Source: an uncultured Lachnospiraceae bacterium (GTDB taxonomy: Bacteria; Bacillota; Clostridia; Lachnospirales; Lachnospiraceae). From it: a stretch of DNA of 50,706 nucleotides. Shown one piece after another: positions 24,133 to 32,246 of the stretch (its first letter is position 1; each line of letters begins with the position of its first letter). The notes beneath the pieces were generated by a model. It was not told the DNA's origin, searched no databases, and saw only the letters and a program-made list of their open reading frames with translations. The translations under genes were made by a program, and so were the position numbers. The DNA is taken from assembly GCA_947630485.1 (NCBI GenBank), contig CANRHU010000016.1, positions 1-50,706 of the forward strand, written 5' to 3'.

Positions 24133-24732
24133 TCAAACCAGCGCAGCTCTGTCCCATAATTTTTCGACAAGACAAATGCTCTCGCTGATGCATTCCGCCA
24201 TCTGCATTACGGTACCGAGGCGGATGCTCTGCAGCATCAGAGGATCGCCCACGCCCCCGCTGCTGACGATACCCGTAATAAAGAGATCACCCACCGGCTG
24301 CAGTTCCTTGCAAACGCCCAGCCCCGGACGAATGGCTCCGCGGCCAAGGGTGACGCAGCCCACACGGTTTCCGGCCCCTACAGAAGCGTCCACGGCCACA
24401 ATCAGGTGATTCGGATAATACTGCTTTAAAAGGCGCGTCGTCTCGCGAAGATTCATGGCATGGATCGGTCTGTATATCGTTCCGAGTACCTGAATATGCC
24501 TAAGCCCCCTCCTGCGCAGATGATACCCAATCAGCGGCCCCAGGCTGTCCCCGGTTGACCGGTCCGTACCGATGCAGAGGATCAGCACATTTGTCTTTTT
24601 CTCATATTTCAGTTCTTCCCGTATCATCAGGTAAAGCCGTGCCGCCAGCTTTACCGGCTCAAACTCCTCCGCGGTATCAAAATAATAAAGCTCCCTTCGG
24701 TTTAAGGGAGCTTTCTGTCTTCCGATTTCCAT
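24133..24732 (-). CDS. yyaC: Spore protease YyaC
   Basis: 199 residues. VLILCIGTDRSTGDSLGPL, HAMNL, VAVDASVG and GIVSSGGVGDPLMLQSIRLG match YyaC, a GPR/hydrogenase-maturation-protease-like family conserved in endospore formers and made during sporulation. The acidic residues in GTDRSTGDS and VAVDAS are the conserved putative catalytic or metal sites. ATG 24732 (GGGGTGG, 7-nt spacing) is taken over GTG 24741. Codons 6-17 contain a perfect 11-bp hairpin followed by a T-rich stretch. It is 64 bp upstream of the LysM gene. Confidence 0.92.
   Translation of the reverse strand: MEIGRQKAPLNRRELYYFDTAEEFEPVKLAARLYLMIREELKYEKKTNVLILCIGTDRSTGDSLGPLIGYHLRRRGLRHIQVLGTIYRPIHAMNLRETTRLLKQYYPNHLIVAVDASVGAGNRVGCVTLGRGAIRPGLGVCKELQPVGDLFITGIVSSGGVGDPLMLQSIRLGTVMQMAECISESICLVEKLWDRAALV
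24687..24714 (-). promoter_or_regulatory. Intragenic hairpin with T-rich tail at the 5' end of yyaC
   Basis: Perfect 11-bp arms AAAGCTCCCTT / AAGGGAGCTTT around a 6-nt loop; on the coding strand it is followed by ATTATTTTGA. It encodes residues of KAPLNRRELYYF. It has the form of a weak terminator or attenuator placed inside coding sequence. Confidence 0.55.
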
Positions 24733-24784
24733 TTCGTCCACCCCGTCCGATTCCTATCTCTATTATAGACGGGCACAGCGGGGA

Positions 24785-25873
24785 TTATGCGTGAGTCTGC
24801 CGATACTCCTTGATCGCTTCGCTCAGACTTGTAATATTCTCCCTCTTCAGAATTTCCATAAGTGCATCCAGGCGCGCCTCCGTCAGGAATTCTCTTCCGA
24901 CCTGCGGCGTATAGCGTTCCTCGAGCAGCTTGTTCTTGTCCTGAATCTCCGCCTCCAGCCCCTGCAGCTGCTCCGTATCCTGATTGCAGAGGGCCGTCAG
25001 CTCATCAATCTTTGCCTTGTGATTGACGGTAATCTCGTCGGAAATGATATTCTTCGTGACCGTCTCAAATGTGTTCAGGGCCTCCTCCTTCCGGGCCTCG
25101 GCATCCGACAGTTCCTGCTGGATTTTAGCAATCTCATCATCATAGGCTCCCAGATTATACATCTCCTCGTTGGAATCCTTTCGAATCGACCGCTTGATTT
25201 TGCGAATCTTTTTGTTGTTGCCGTGAATCTGATCACGCAGCTGCCTCCCGGCCCTCAGCGCCTGGGTATGGTCATCCCGCGTAAAGTATCCCACCAGGAC
25301 ATAAAGTCCTCCAAACAGCAGAAAACAGCCGATGTAAATGAGCACCAGCCAAATTACATGCTTTACCGGCAGAAGCAGATACAGACCGCCCGGAACCGCC
25401 AAAAAGCAGACCGCCACCGTCAGAAACAGAATCAGATACTCCCCCAATGAGTGCGGATAATACAGGGCATAATATCCCTTTGTGTTGCACAGCGCCGACA
25501 CCTGATTTTTCTTAAACAGCGCCTGAATTTCCCTCATAATTTCCTCATTATTTTCACGAAGCTGCGCGGTTTCATCCGCGATGCGGTCCTTCACTCCCTT
25601 TCCCTTGGCCGTTTCCCGCTTGCTTTTGGCCTTCCGCAGGCGTTCCTGTCCCTTCGAAATCTCTTTGTCATACTCTGCGACCGCCTCTTCGCGCTTTGTC
25701 TTCGTCACCCGACGGATCTCGTTCTCCGTCGCCTTCTTCTCCGCCTCCAGATTCTTCTTATCCTGGCGCAGCTCAAGCTCTGTCTGATCCCTGCGCGCTT
25801 CCAGCGCGTGAAGATTCATTACCTCTGTCTTCGCCTGCTGCAAAAACATTTCATAATTCACGATTCCATTCAT
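24785..25873 (-). CDS. Coiled-coil membrane protein of unknown function
   Basis: 362 residues from the ATG with AAAGGGGG 7 nt upstream. Layout: residues 15-135 strongly charged, heptad-like coiled coil (Lys/Glu/Arg/Gln-rich); about 145-205 two hydrophobic segments (EYLILFLTVAVCFLAVPGGL and VIWLVLIYIGCFLLFGGLYV) forming a membrane hairpin; 215-345 a second charged coiled coil; short C-terminal tail. Both coiled coils would face the cytoplasm. No known domain recognised. It leads the yyaC-LysM gene group (43-53 bp gap), so a role in sporulation or envelope remodelling is possible but unproven. Confidence 0.82.
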   Translation of the reverse strand: MNGIVNYEMFLQQAKTEVMNLHALEARRDQTELELRQDKKNLEAEKKATENEIRRVTKTKREEAVAEYDKEISKGQERLRKAKSKRETAKGKGVKDRIADETAQLRENNEEIMREIQALFKKNQVSALCNTKGYYALYYPHSLGEYLILFLTVAVCFLAVPGGLYLLLPVKHVIWLVLIYIGCFLLFGGLYVLVGYFTRDDHTQALRAGRQLRDQIHGNNKKIRKIKRSIRKDSNEEMYNLGAYDDEIAKIQQELSDAEARKEEALNTFETVTKNIISDEITVNHKAKIDELTALCNQDTEQLQGLEAEIQDKNKLLEERYTPQVGREFLTEARLDALMEILKRENITSLSEAIKEYRQTHA

Positions 25874-25993
25874 ATGCGATCCCCCTTTCGCCTGCCGGCG
25901 CCGCACACATTTCTTCTACAGGGAAGTATAACTCAAAATCTGACAATTTACAAGACTTTCCCTTTACTGACCGGCATCTTCCGGCAAACAGAC

Positions 25994-26022
25994 TTGACAA
26001 CAGGCCGTCGACATGCTATGTT
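25994..26022 (+). promoter_or_regulatory. Promoter of the small gene at 26045
   Basis: Consensus TTGACA (25994-25999), 17-bp spacer, TATGTT (26017-26022). Confidence 0.65.
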
Positions 26023-26044
26023 GACTCTGAAAGGGGGGTTTTTG

Positions 26045-26311
26045 ATGTTTCGTATGTGGGGAAAACTGATAAAAAGCAACAAGGTAGCAAAGGATATTAC
26101 TATTTCCATCAATGATTACAGTCTGTCCCGGACGCAGATGGTCTTCCAGGCATTGGATGAGATCTGTTACGCCCTCGATCTCGGCAAACCCATCTGGCTG
26201 GATGCAAATATAGCTGAATTCAAACGCAGATCCCGTACCCGTTTCGGCCAGGATCATTTCATCGAACAGATCCCATTTGATTATCTGGAAATTCAGGTGA
26301 TCGAAGAGTAA
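26045..26311 (+). CDS. Conserved small hypothetical protein
   Basis: 88 residues (MFRMWGKLIKSNKVAKDITIS..., ending LEIQVIEE). The start has AAAGGGGGG about 7 nt upstream and a consensus promoter before it; the frame stays open upstream to 25451, but that part overlaps the coiled-coil gene antisense and has no ribosome site. The content has a basic N-terminus (possibly nucleic-acid-binding) and a regular strand/helix mix (MVFQALDEICYALDLGKPIW). No family recognised, no signal peptide. Monocistronic by position. Confidence 0.75.
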   Translation: MFRMWGKLIKSNKVAKDITISINDYSLSRTQMVFQALDEICYALDLGKPIWLDANIAEFKRRSRTRFGQDHFIEQIPFDYLEIQVIEE

Positions 26312-26345
26312 CTATCTGCCATCCGCAGATTATATCGCATTATTA

Positions 26346-26365
26346 ACAATATTCGCGAATAATGT
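26346..26365. promoter_or_regulatory. Palindrome next to the DUF5684 promoter (candidate operator)
   Basis: TATTCGCGAATA (26350-26361) is a perfect 12-bp palindrome within a near-perfect 20-bp one (ACAA...TTGT type ends with one mismatch pair). A further TTTTTCGAATA lies between -35 and -10 (26374-26384). It directly abuts the -35 box, as a repressor or activator site would. Confidence 0.5.
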
Positions 26366-26394
26366 TTGACAAATTTTTCGAATAGGTATAAGAT
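26366..26394 (+). promoter_or_regulatory. Promoter of the DUF5684 gene
   Basis: TTGACA (26366-26371), 17-bp spacer, TAAGAT (26389-26394); TATAAG at 26387 with 15-bp spacing is an alternative -10. Confidence 0.65.
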
Positions 26395-26434
26395 AAAAGA
26401 AATTCATAAAACTTTCCACAAGGAGGAAACTGTT

Positions 26435-26872
26435 ATGGAAGGTACTTTAGCTGCCGCTCTTTTAGCTGTATTAGGTACATATTTGCTGATTGTTCTCTTC
26501 CTATATGTACTGCTGGTCATTGCCTACTGGAAAATTTTCACCAAGGCCGGACAGCCCGGTTGGAAGTCCATCATCCCGATTTACAATCAGTACGTTCTTT
26601 ATCGGATCTCCTGGAAGAATCCGTACATGTTCTGGGTAAGTCTTGCCTGTTCTTTTGCCGGTATGCTCCTGGCAACCAGCGATGGCTGGATCTCGATTGT
26701 CGGTATGGCCGCTTCGTTTGTCTCCATGATAATCACGATTCTGCTTCAGATTAAGCTTTCCAAGGCTTATGGCCACGGAATAGGCTTCGCCATCGGTCTG
26801 CTCCTGCTGGGGAACATCTTCACGCTGATTCTGGGCTTTGGCAGTTCTCAGTATCAGGGACCGCAGGACTAA
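26435..26872 (+). CDS. DUF5684-like small membrane protein
   Basis: 145 residues from the ATG with AAGGAGG 7 nt upstream. Four hydrophobic segments (about 10-32, 63-80, 85-105, 115-135). WKIFTKAGQPGWKSIIPIYNQYVLYRISWK between the first two is the signature of the DUF5684/DUF805-like proteins of Firmicutes, where it is often linked to signal peptidase genes or stands alone. Function unknown. Expressed from its own promoter with a palindrome at its edge and followed by a long terminator hairpin. Confidence 0.85.
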   Translation: MEGTLAAALLAVLGTYLLIVLFLYVLLVIAYWKIFTKAGQPGWKSIIPIYNQYVLYRISWKNPYMFWVSLACSFAGMLLATSDGWISIVGMAASFVSMIITILLQIKLSKAYGHGIGFAIGLLLLGNIFTLILGFGSSQYQGPQD

Positions 26873-26880
26873 GCAAAATC

Positions 26881-26946
26881 GGGCGGCTGCACAGGATCTC
26901 GCGGGGAACCTAATCCCTCTCCAAGTCCTGCGCAGCTGCCCTTTAT
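26881..26946 (+). terminator. Terminator after the DUF5684 gene
   Basis: Arms GGGCGGCTGCACAGGA (26881-26896) and TCCTGCGCAGCTGCCC (26926-26941) pair at 14-15 of 16 positions around a 29-nt loop, followed by TTTATT. Convergent with pgi, so it may serve both genes. Confidence 0.7.
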
Positions 26947-26975
26947 TATCGCTCCGAATGACTCCTCTGTCAACC

Positions 26976-28325
26976 TTACAGTCTCTTCAGCAGCGCTTCC
27001 CTCTCCGCCTCATAGCCGGGCTTGCCCAGAAGCGCGAACATATTCTTCTTATAACTCTCGACGCCTGGCTGGTTGAACGGATTCACGCCCAGCAGGTAGC
27101 CGCTGACACCGCATGCGAACTCGAAGAAATAGAACAGCTGGCCTAAACTGTAAGCGTCCTGCGCCGGCACGTTCACCTTCAGGTTTGGCGTATGCCCGTC
27201 CGTATGGGCCAGGATTGTGCCGTTCATTGCGCTCTTATTGACAAAGTCAACGGTCTTGCCGGCCAGGTAATTCATGCCGTCTGTATCGATGTCTTCCTTC
27301 TTAAGCACTACTTCCGCCTCGGACTCTTCCACGCAGATCACGGTCTCGAACAGAATGCGCGCACCGTCCTGGATAAACTGTCCCATGGAGTGTAAGTCGG
27401 TCGTTAAATCAACCGCTGCCGGGAAAATGCCCTTCTGATCCTTGCCTTCGCTCTCACCGTAGAGCTGCTTCCACCACTCGGAAACATAATGAAGGCTTGG
27501 CTCATAATTGGCCACGATCTCAACCTGTTTGCCTTTCCGAAGCAGGATGTTGCGGACTGCCGCGTACAGAAGCGCCGGGTTCTCCTCGTAGGGAGTATTC
27601 AGCGCCTTCTCACGTCCGTAAGCCGCGCCTGCCATCAGCTGATCGATATCCGCGCCGCTGACCGCGATCGGGAGAAGACCTACCGCCGTCAAAACCGAAA
27701 AACGGCCGCCCACATCATCCGGTACTACGAAGCTCTCGTAGCCCTCCTGGTTCGCCAGGCTCTTCAGGGCGCCTCTCGCTTTGTCCGTGGTCGCGTAAAT
27801 ACGCTTATTGGCCTCTTCTTTGCCGTACTTCTCGATCAGCATCTCTTTGAACACACGGAACGCAATGGCCGGTTCAGTGGTGGTGCCGGACTTGGAGATA
27901 ATATTAATGGAGAAATCCTTCCCCTTCAGTACATCCTGCAGGTCTTTAATATACTTGCTGCTGATGCTGTTGCCTACGAAATAAATCTCCGGCGTCTTCC
28001 GGTCCGCCTTATCAAGCACATTGTAGAAGCTGTGGCTCAGAAATTCGATGGCTGCCCGCGCTCCCAGATAGGAGCCGCCGATGCCGATGACCAAAAGCAC
28101 GTCGGAATCGCTCTGAATCTTGGCCGCCGCCTTCTTGATCCGCGCGAATTCTTCCTTGTCATAATCAACCGGCAGATCGATCCATCCCAGGAAATCATTG
28201 CCCGCGCCGGACTTCGCGGTCAGAACGCCCTTTGCGCACATCACGGACGCTTTCATGTTCGCGATTTCTTCCGCGGAAATGAATCCGGCTGTCTTCGAAT
28301 AATCAAACGTTACTTCTCTTCCCAT
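26976..28325 (-). CDS. pgi: Glucose-6-phosphate isomerase
   Basis: 449 residues, the usual Gram-positive length. [52 protein letters not shown] and the catalytic Glu region in [10 protein letters not shown] identify Pgi, which interconverts glucose-6-phosphate and fructose-6-phosphate. ATG 28325 has AAAGGAGAG 9 nt upstream; ATG 28349 overlaps that site. It connects the glucokinase and fructokinase encoded in this window to glycolysis. Single-gene unit with a leader of about 130 nt. Confidence 0.96.
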   Translation of the reverse strand: MGREVTFDYSKTAGFISAEEIANMKASVMCAKGVLTAKSGAGNDFLGWIDLPVDYDKEEFARIKKAAAKIQSDSDVLLVIGIGGSYLGARAAIEFLSHSFYNVLDKADRKTPEIYFVGNSISSKYIKDLQDVLKGKDFSINIISKSGTTTEPAIAFRVFKEMLIEKYGKEEANKRIYATTDKARGALKSLANQEGYESFVVPDDVGGRFSVLTAVGLLPIAVSGADIDQLMAGAAYGREKALNTPYEENPALLYAAVRNILLRKGKQVEIVANYEPSLHYVSEWWKQLYGESEGKDQKGIFPAAVDLTTDLHSMGQFIQDGARILFETVICVEESEAEVVLKKEDIDTDGMNYLAGKTVDFVNKSAMNGTILAHTDGHTPNLKVNVPAQDAYSLGQLFYFFEFACGVSGYLLGVNPFNQPGVESYKKNMFALLGKPGYEAEREALLKRL

Positions 28326-28468
28326 GGTTATACACTCTCCTTTTATCATATTGTCAGGTAGTGCCTGTGGTTAACTGCGGCTTCCGGTCCCGGCTTCTGC
28401 CCTGACGGACATCTGCGCCTGCATACTGTCAAAAGGCATCCGCGCCGAACCCTTGGGCCTCTGGATAC

Positions 28469-28477
28469 AGTATAACA
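28469..28477 (-). promoter_or_regulatory. Extended -10 promoter of pgi
   Basis: Minus strand TGTTATACT, an extended -10 (TGnTATACT); the -35 region is poor. It implies a leader of about 140 nt, GC-rich, in which I recognise no riboswitch. Confidence 0.45.
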
Positions 28478-28522
28478 TAGTCTGTCCTTTTTTGCGATAA
28501 AAATATGCAGTTTTTGTAAACA

Positions 28523-29539
28523 CTACTCCAGATACTGCTGCAGAATTTCTCCCACCAGTTCCAGCTCGTCCGACGACAGTTCCTTAAGCCAGCCGCTGTC
28601 GGACCGGCTTTTCTCGCGGCTGGCTGCAATTTGTTCCAGACTGCGCCTCAGTTCATCCGGCGCCAACCGGCCTCTCTCCGCGCCTGCTTCACCCTCCGGA
28701 ACCTTCGTCTGGCTCTTTCTCCCGACACGCTCGCTGCGCCGTGCTCCCCTGGCGATTTCGCTGTTTCGTTCTGCCAACCGCAGACTCTCTTCCCGTTCCT
28801 CACCGTCTGCCCCGCTGCCATCGCCGTCTGCTGCCCTGCCGCGGGCAATGCTGCGGATGCTGCCGCGGATTCCAACGCCGCCGACCTCTCTGGCTGCGCT
28901 GTCTCCATCACGGCCGTCGCTTCTATTATCCCTGACGCCCCGGCTCACGGCTCTCGGTCCCGTCTGCACGGATCCCACAGACGGATCGTCCTGCACGCCG
29001 CGGTCCATGGCCGCCGCAGTTTCCCTGGCCAGACGGTTAAACAGCGAATTCTCCAGATAATCCTGCATCACGCAGAGCAGCTGTAATCTCTTTTCCGATA
29101 AATTCACGCCGATATCCAAAAACAGCGTCAAAAGCCCCATCAGGATACCGGCAGACGCGTACAGCACAATATAGTAGCTGTCGCACCGATACCAGTATGA
29201 GAGGAAGGAGCCCGCGCCTCCCAAAAGAAAGCAAAGCACAGTCATCTGACCGGCCAGATTGGTCCAGCCATTCAGCGTAATACCCAGAAAACGATACGCC
29301 GTCAGCTGTTTTTCCAGATATGCCTGAGTGTTATGGATTCCCTGATTCAGTCTGTATGTATTCTCCGCCTTCTGCTTAAATTCCCGCAGATAACGGTTTT
29401 TCGTCAGTGCCATGTTATCCGTTTCTCTGATCAATCTTCGGTAAAGCGTGCGGGCTGTCAGTCTGGCCAGAATACCCAGCACACAGACGGCCGCCAGTGC
29501 GTACAATGCCTGTCCAGATTCCAGGATTTGCAACATCAT
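28523..29539 (-). CDS. Membrane protein with charged C-terminal region, unknown function
   Basis: 338 residues, RBS AAAGGGGAG with 7-nt spacing. One hydrophobic segment at 10-28 (ALYALAAVCVLGILARLTA), a helical linker, then two more at about 95-115 and 122-145. Residues 180-300 are low-complexity and Arg/Asp/Gly/Ser-rich (many RGV, RSD, SVG words), ending in LKELSSDELELVGEILQQYLE, a short helical tail that could bind a partner. No catalytic motif; family not recognised with certainty. Own promoter at 29651-29679. The nearby mtnN gene is a separate unit upstream. Confidence 0.8.
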   Translation of the reverse strand: MMLQILESGQALYALAAVCVLGILARLTARTLYRRLIRETDNMALTKNRYLREFKQKAENTYRLNQGIHNTQAYLEKQLTAYRFLGITLNGWTNLAGQMTVLCFLLGGAGSFLSYWYRCDSYYIVLYASAGILMGLLTLFLDIGVNLSEKRLQLLCVMQDYLENSLFNRLARETAAAMDRGVQDDPSVGSVQTGPRAVSRGVRDNRSDGRDGDSAAREVGGVGIRGSIRSIARGRAADGDGSGADGEEREESLRLAERNSEIARGARRSERVGRKSQTKVPEGEAGAERGRLAPDELRRSLEQIAASREKSRSDSGWLKELSSDELELVGEILQQYLE

Positions 29540-29650
29540 TGTAAAACTCCCCTTTCTATAATGGATAAACTGCTCCGCCGTCCACGTCGTTCTCTGCCAT
29601 CACTTGCGCGCTCATCGATGTCCGATCCGCATGTCCGGTTAACGTCATTC

Positions 29651-29679
29651 ATTATAGCGGGTAAATTTCCGTTTGGGAA
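29651..29679 (-). promoter_or_regulatory. Promoter of the membrane protein at 28523-29539
   Basis: Minus strand TTCCCA (29674-29679), 17-bp spacer, TATAAT (29651-29656); about 105-nt leader. A 9-bp inverted repeat AGAATCGTT/AACGATTCT lies just upstream at 29693-29728. Confidence 0.6.
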
Positions 29680-29771
29680 GTTGAGAGAGCCTAGAATCGT
29701 TCGTCAAATAGCGACAGGAAACGATTCTGAACAGGTTAAAAATAAATATGAGGCGGCTGCAAAATATCTGT

Positions 29772-30461
29772 CTAGCTTTGTATTAAATCCAGCATCAGCT
29801 TTACGCTGTGTTCAATCGCCTTCGCCTCAAACTCTCCGTAATCCATCTCCGCGGAATCATCCGCCTTGTCCGAGATCGCGCGGATGATCAGAAACGGAAT
29901 TCCATTCAGGTACGCCGTCTGTGCAATGGCGGCGCCCTCCATCTCGGTACAGTATCCCGCAAATGTCTTTGTCAGCCAATTTTTCTTCTCTTTATCTGAA
30001 ATAAACTGATCGCCGCTGACCACACGGCCGATGTGAACACCAATCTCCGGAATTACCCTCTCGCAGCTTGTCTTCGCCGCCTGAATCAGCGCCGCGTCGC
30101 CCGGAAAAACCGACACATCCATCTGCGGAATTATGCCGACCGGATATCCGAAACCGGTAGCGTCCATGTCATGCTGCAGGGCGTCCGAGGATAATACAAT
30201 ATCTCCGATATTAATCTCCGCCCGCAGGGAACCAGCAATACCGGTATTGATCACCGCGTCCACACCGTAATGATCCGCCAGAACCTGACAGCAGACCGCC
30301 GCGTTCACCTTACCGATACCGGAACGCACCACTACCACATCTCTGCCGGAGATCGTTCCCCTGTAAAATTCCATTCCCGCTATGGTACGAATCTCCACAT
30401 GCTCCATGGCATTCTTAAGTGCCGCGACTTCCTGCGCCATCGCACCGATAATTCCTAACAT
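29772..30461 (-). CDS. mtnN: 5'-methylthioadenosine/S-adenosylhomocysteine nucleosidase
   Basis: 229 residues. MLGIIGAMAQEVAAL, NTGIAGSL, VSGDQFI, EMEGAAIAQ (purine/ribose Glu and Met-Glu) and RAISDKAD with the catalytic Asp are diagnostic. It cleaves methylthioadenosine and S-adenosylhomocysteine to adenine plus the thioribose, recycling SAM by-products, and feeds autoinducer-2 formation where luxS is present. It is 52 bp downstream of rsmA on the same strand, so SAM-dependent methyltransferase and SAH recycling genes are adjacent. Confidence 0.96.
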   Translation of the reverse strand: MLGIIGAMAQEVAALKNAMEHVEIRTIAGMEFYRGTISGRDVVVVRSGIGKVNAAVCCQVLADHYGVDAVINTGIAGSLRAEINIGDIVLSSDALQHDMDATGFGYPVGIIPQMDVSVFPGDAALIQAAKTSCERVIPEIGVHIGRVVSGDQFISDKEKKNWLTKTFAGYCTEMEGAAIAQTAYLNGIPFLIIRAISDKADDSAEMDYGEFEAKAIEHSVKLMLDLIQS

Positions 30462-30513
30462 AACTGATTCCTCCTAGCTTATCTCTCCATTGATCTTGCC
30501 TGAATTTCAGTCT

Positions 30514-31389
30514 CTATGACGCTTCTTCATGTCCTGCCAGCACATCCGCCAGCGCCGCGAACTCCTTAAGCGTCAGAGTCTCTCCGCGGACAGACGGTTC
30601 AAGACCGCATTCCGCAATGGCCAACGCAATCTCTTCCTTGGAAAAAGGCAGCTCCGCAGCATTGCCAAGACCGTTCAGAAGCGTTTTCCGTCTCTGGTTG
30701 AAGGAAGCGCGGATCAGCTTAAACATCAGCTCCGGATTCTGCACCTCCACAGCCGGACGCGGCCATTTCTTAAGTCGGATCACCGCGGATCCCACGGCCG
30801 GACGCGGCAGAAAACAATTAGGCGGCACATTCGCCACGATATACGGCTCCGCATAATACTGCACCGCCAGAGACAAAGCTCCGTAATCCTTGCTTCCGGG
30901 GCCCGTCTGCATCCGGTCAGCCACCTCTTTCTGAACCATGACCGTAATATTGTCAACCGGCGCCTTGCCTTCGAGAAGACTCATAATGATCGGAGTCGTG
31001 ATATAATAGGGCAGGTTCGCCACGACCTTAAGCGGCCTTCCCCCGCCATACTCCCGCGCCAGCGCGCCGATATCCACATGCAGAATATCTGCCTGCAGAA
31101 CCGTCACATTATCATAATCGGCCAGCGTCTCCTGGAGAATCGGTATCAGATTCTCGTCGATCTCCACAGCCACGACATGGCCGGCGTTTTCCGCCAGATA
31201 CTGGGTCATGGTGCCGATCCCGGGGCCAATCTCCAGAACGCAGTCTTCCTTCGTTACTTCCGCCGCCCGAATGATCTTATCAAGGACATGCGTATCAATC
31301 AGAAAATTCTGGCCGAATTTTTTCTGAAACATAAAATTATATTTTTGAATGATCCCAATCGTGTTCTTCGGATTGCCAAGCGTCGGCAT
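30514..31389 (-). CDS. rsmA: 16S rRNA dimethyladenosine transferase
   Basis: 291 residues. FQKKFGQNFLID at the N-terminus, VLEIGPGIGTMTQYLAE (SAM motif I), VANLPYYITTPIIM (the NLPY catalytic motif) and LIRASFNQRRKTLLN are hallmarks of RsmA/KsgA. It makes the two dimethyladenosines near the 3' end of 16S rRNA in ribosome assembly. The tatD gene lies 48 bp upstream on the same strand, the usual Firmicutes order metG-tatD-rsmA, here interrupted by a TraX-like gene. Confidence 0.96.
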   Translation of the reverse strand: MPTLGNPKNTIGIIQKYNFMFQKKFGQNFLIDTHVLDKIIRAAEVTKEDCVLEIGPGIGTMTQYLAENAGHVVAVEIDENLIPILQETLADYDNVTVLQADILHVDIGALAREYGGGRPLKVVANLPYYITTPIIMSLLEGKAPVDNITVMVQKEVADRMQTGPGSKDYGALSLAVQYYAEPYIVANVPPNCFLPRPAVGSAVIRLKKWPRPAVEVQNPELMFKLIRASFNQRRKTLLNGLGNAAELPFSKEEIALAIAECGLEPSVRGETLTLKEFAALADVLAGHEEAS

Positions 31390-31437
31390 ACTCCAAAATC
31401 CTTTCTCTGTGCATTCTTTCCGGCCAGGATCGCTTCT

Positions 31438-32214
31438 TTACCCGATATGACTCAGCCGATACATCTGCCGCGCGTTCGCCTCCGTCACCGCGATAACGTC
31501 TTCCTCCGGAACTCCCTTGATCTCGCTGACCGCCCGCACTACATATGGAAGATACAGCGATGAATTGCGTTCTCCCCGATGAGGCGTTGGCGCCATATAC
31601 GGACAGTCCGTCTCCAAAAGCAGCCGCTCCAGAGGCATATACGCCACGACTTCCTTTAGTTTCCGGGCATTTTTGAACGTCAGCACACCGCCGATACCCA
31701 AATAAAAGCCCATATTCAGATATTCCCTGGCAACTTCAATACCGTAGGAAAAGCAGTGGATTACGCCTCCCGTCTCCGCCGCCTTCTCCTCCTTTATGAT
31801 ATCCATCGTGTCTTTGGCGGCGTCGCGGCTGTGGACAATGATCGGCAGCTTCACCTTCCGGGCCAGCCCAATCTGCTGCCGGAACCAGTGCTTCTGCACC
31901 TCCCTGTCCGGTTCGTCCCAATGATAATCCAGACCGATTTCGCCGACAGCAACCACTTTCGGACGGGCACACATTTCCTCAAGCCATTTCATCCGCTCCT
32001 CATCAAGCTCAGCCGATTCGCTGGGGTGGACGCCTGCCGCCGCATAGATGAACGGATGGCTCTCCGCAAGCGCAATACTGGTCTTCGTGGACGCTATACT
32101 GGCCCCCACATTCACTACTGTGCCAATTCCCGCGGCCCGAAGACCGCCCAGCAGTTCCTCTCTGTCTTCCTGAAACGCGTCATCATCGTAATGCGCATGC
32201 GTGTCAAATATCAT
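31438..32214 (-). CDS. tatD: TatD family metal-dependent hydrolase / DNase
   Basis: 258 residues. MIFDTHAHYDDDAF (HxH metal ligands), GEIGLDYHWD, PIIVHSRDA, GVIHCFSYG and LLLETDCPYMAP give all the metal ligands of the TatD barrel. Members are 3'-5' exonucleases or D-tyrosyl-tRNA deacylase-like hydrolases. The ATG at 32214 (GAGGAG, 4-5 nt spacing) begins directly at the conserved core; the longer frame to 32247 adds an Arg-rich extension and would overlap the traX-like stop. Confidence 0.94.
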   Translation of the reverse strand: MIFDTHAHYDDDAFQEDREELLGGLRAAGIGTVVNVGASIASTKTSIALAESHPFIYAAAGVHPSESAELDEERMKWLEEMCARPKVVAVGEIGLDYHWDEPDREVQKHWFRQQIGLARKVKLPIIVHSRDAAKDTMDIIKEEKAAETGGVIHCFSYGIEVAREYLNMGFYLGIGGVLTFKNARKLKEVVAYMPLERLLLETDCPYMAPTPHRGERNSSLYLPYVVRAVSEIKGVPEEDVIAVTEANARQMYRLSHIG

Positions 32215-32246
32215 ATCGCTCCTCATCCGTCTTCTGCGAGACCGCA

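Noticed and set aside
25451..26044. Upstream extension of the small gene at 26045
   Set aside because: Antisense to the coiled-coil gene; the promoter and ribosome site fit only the ATG at 26045.
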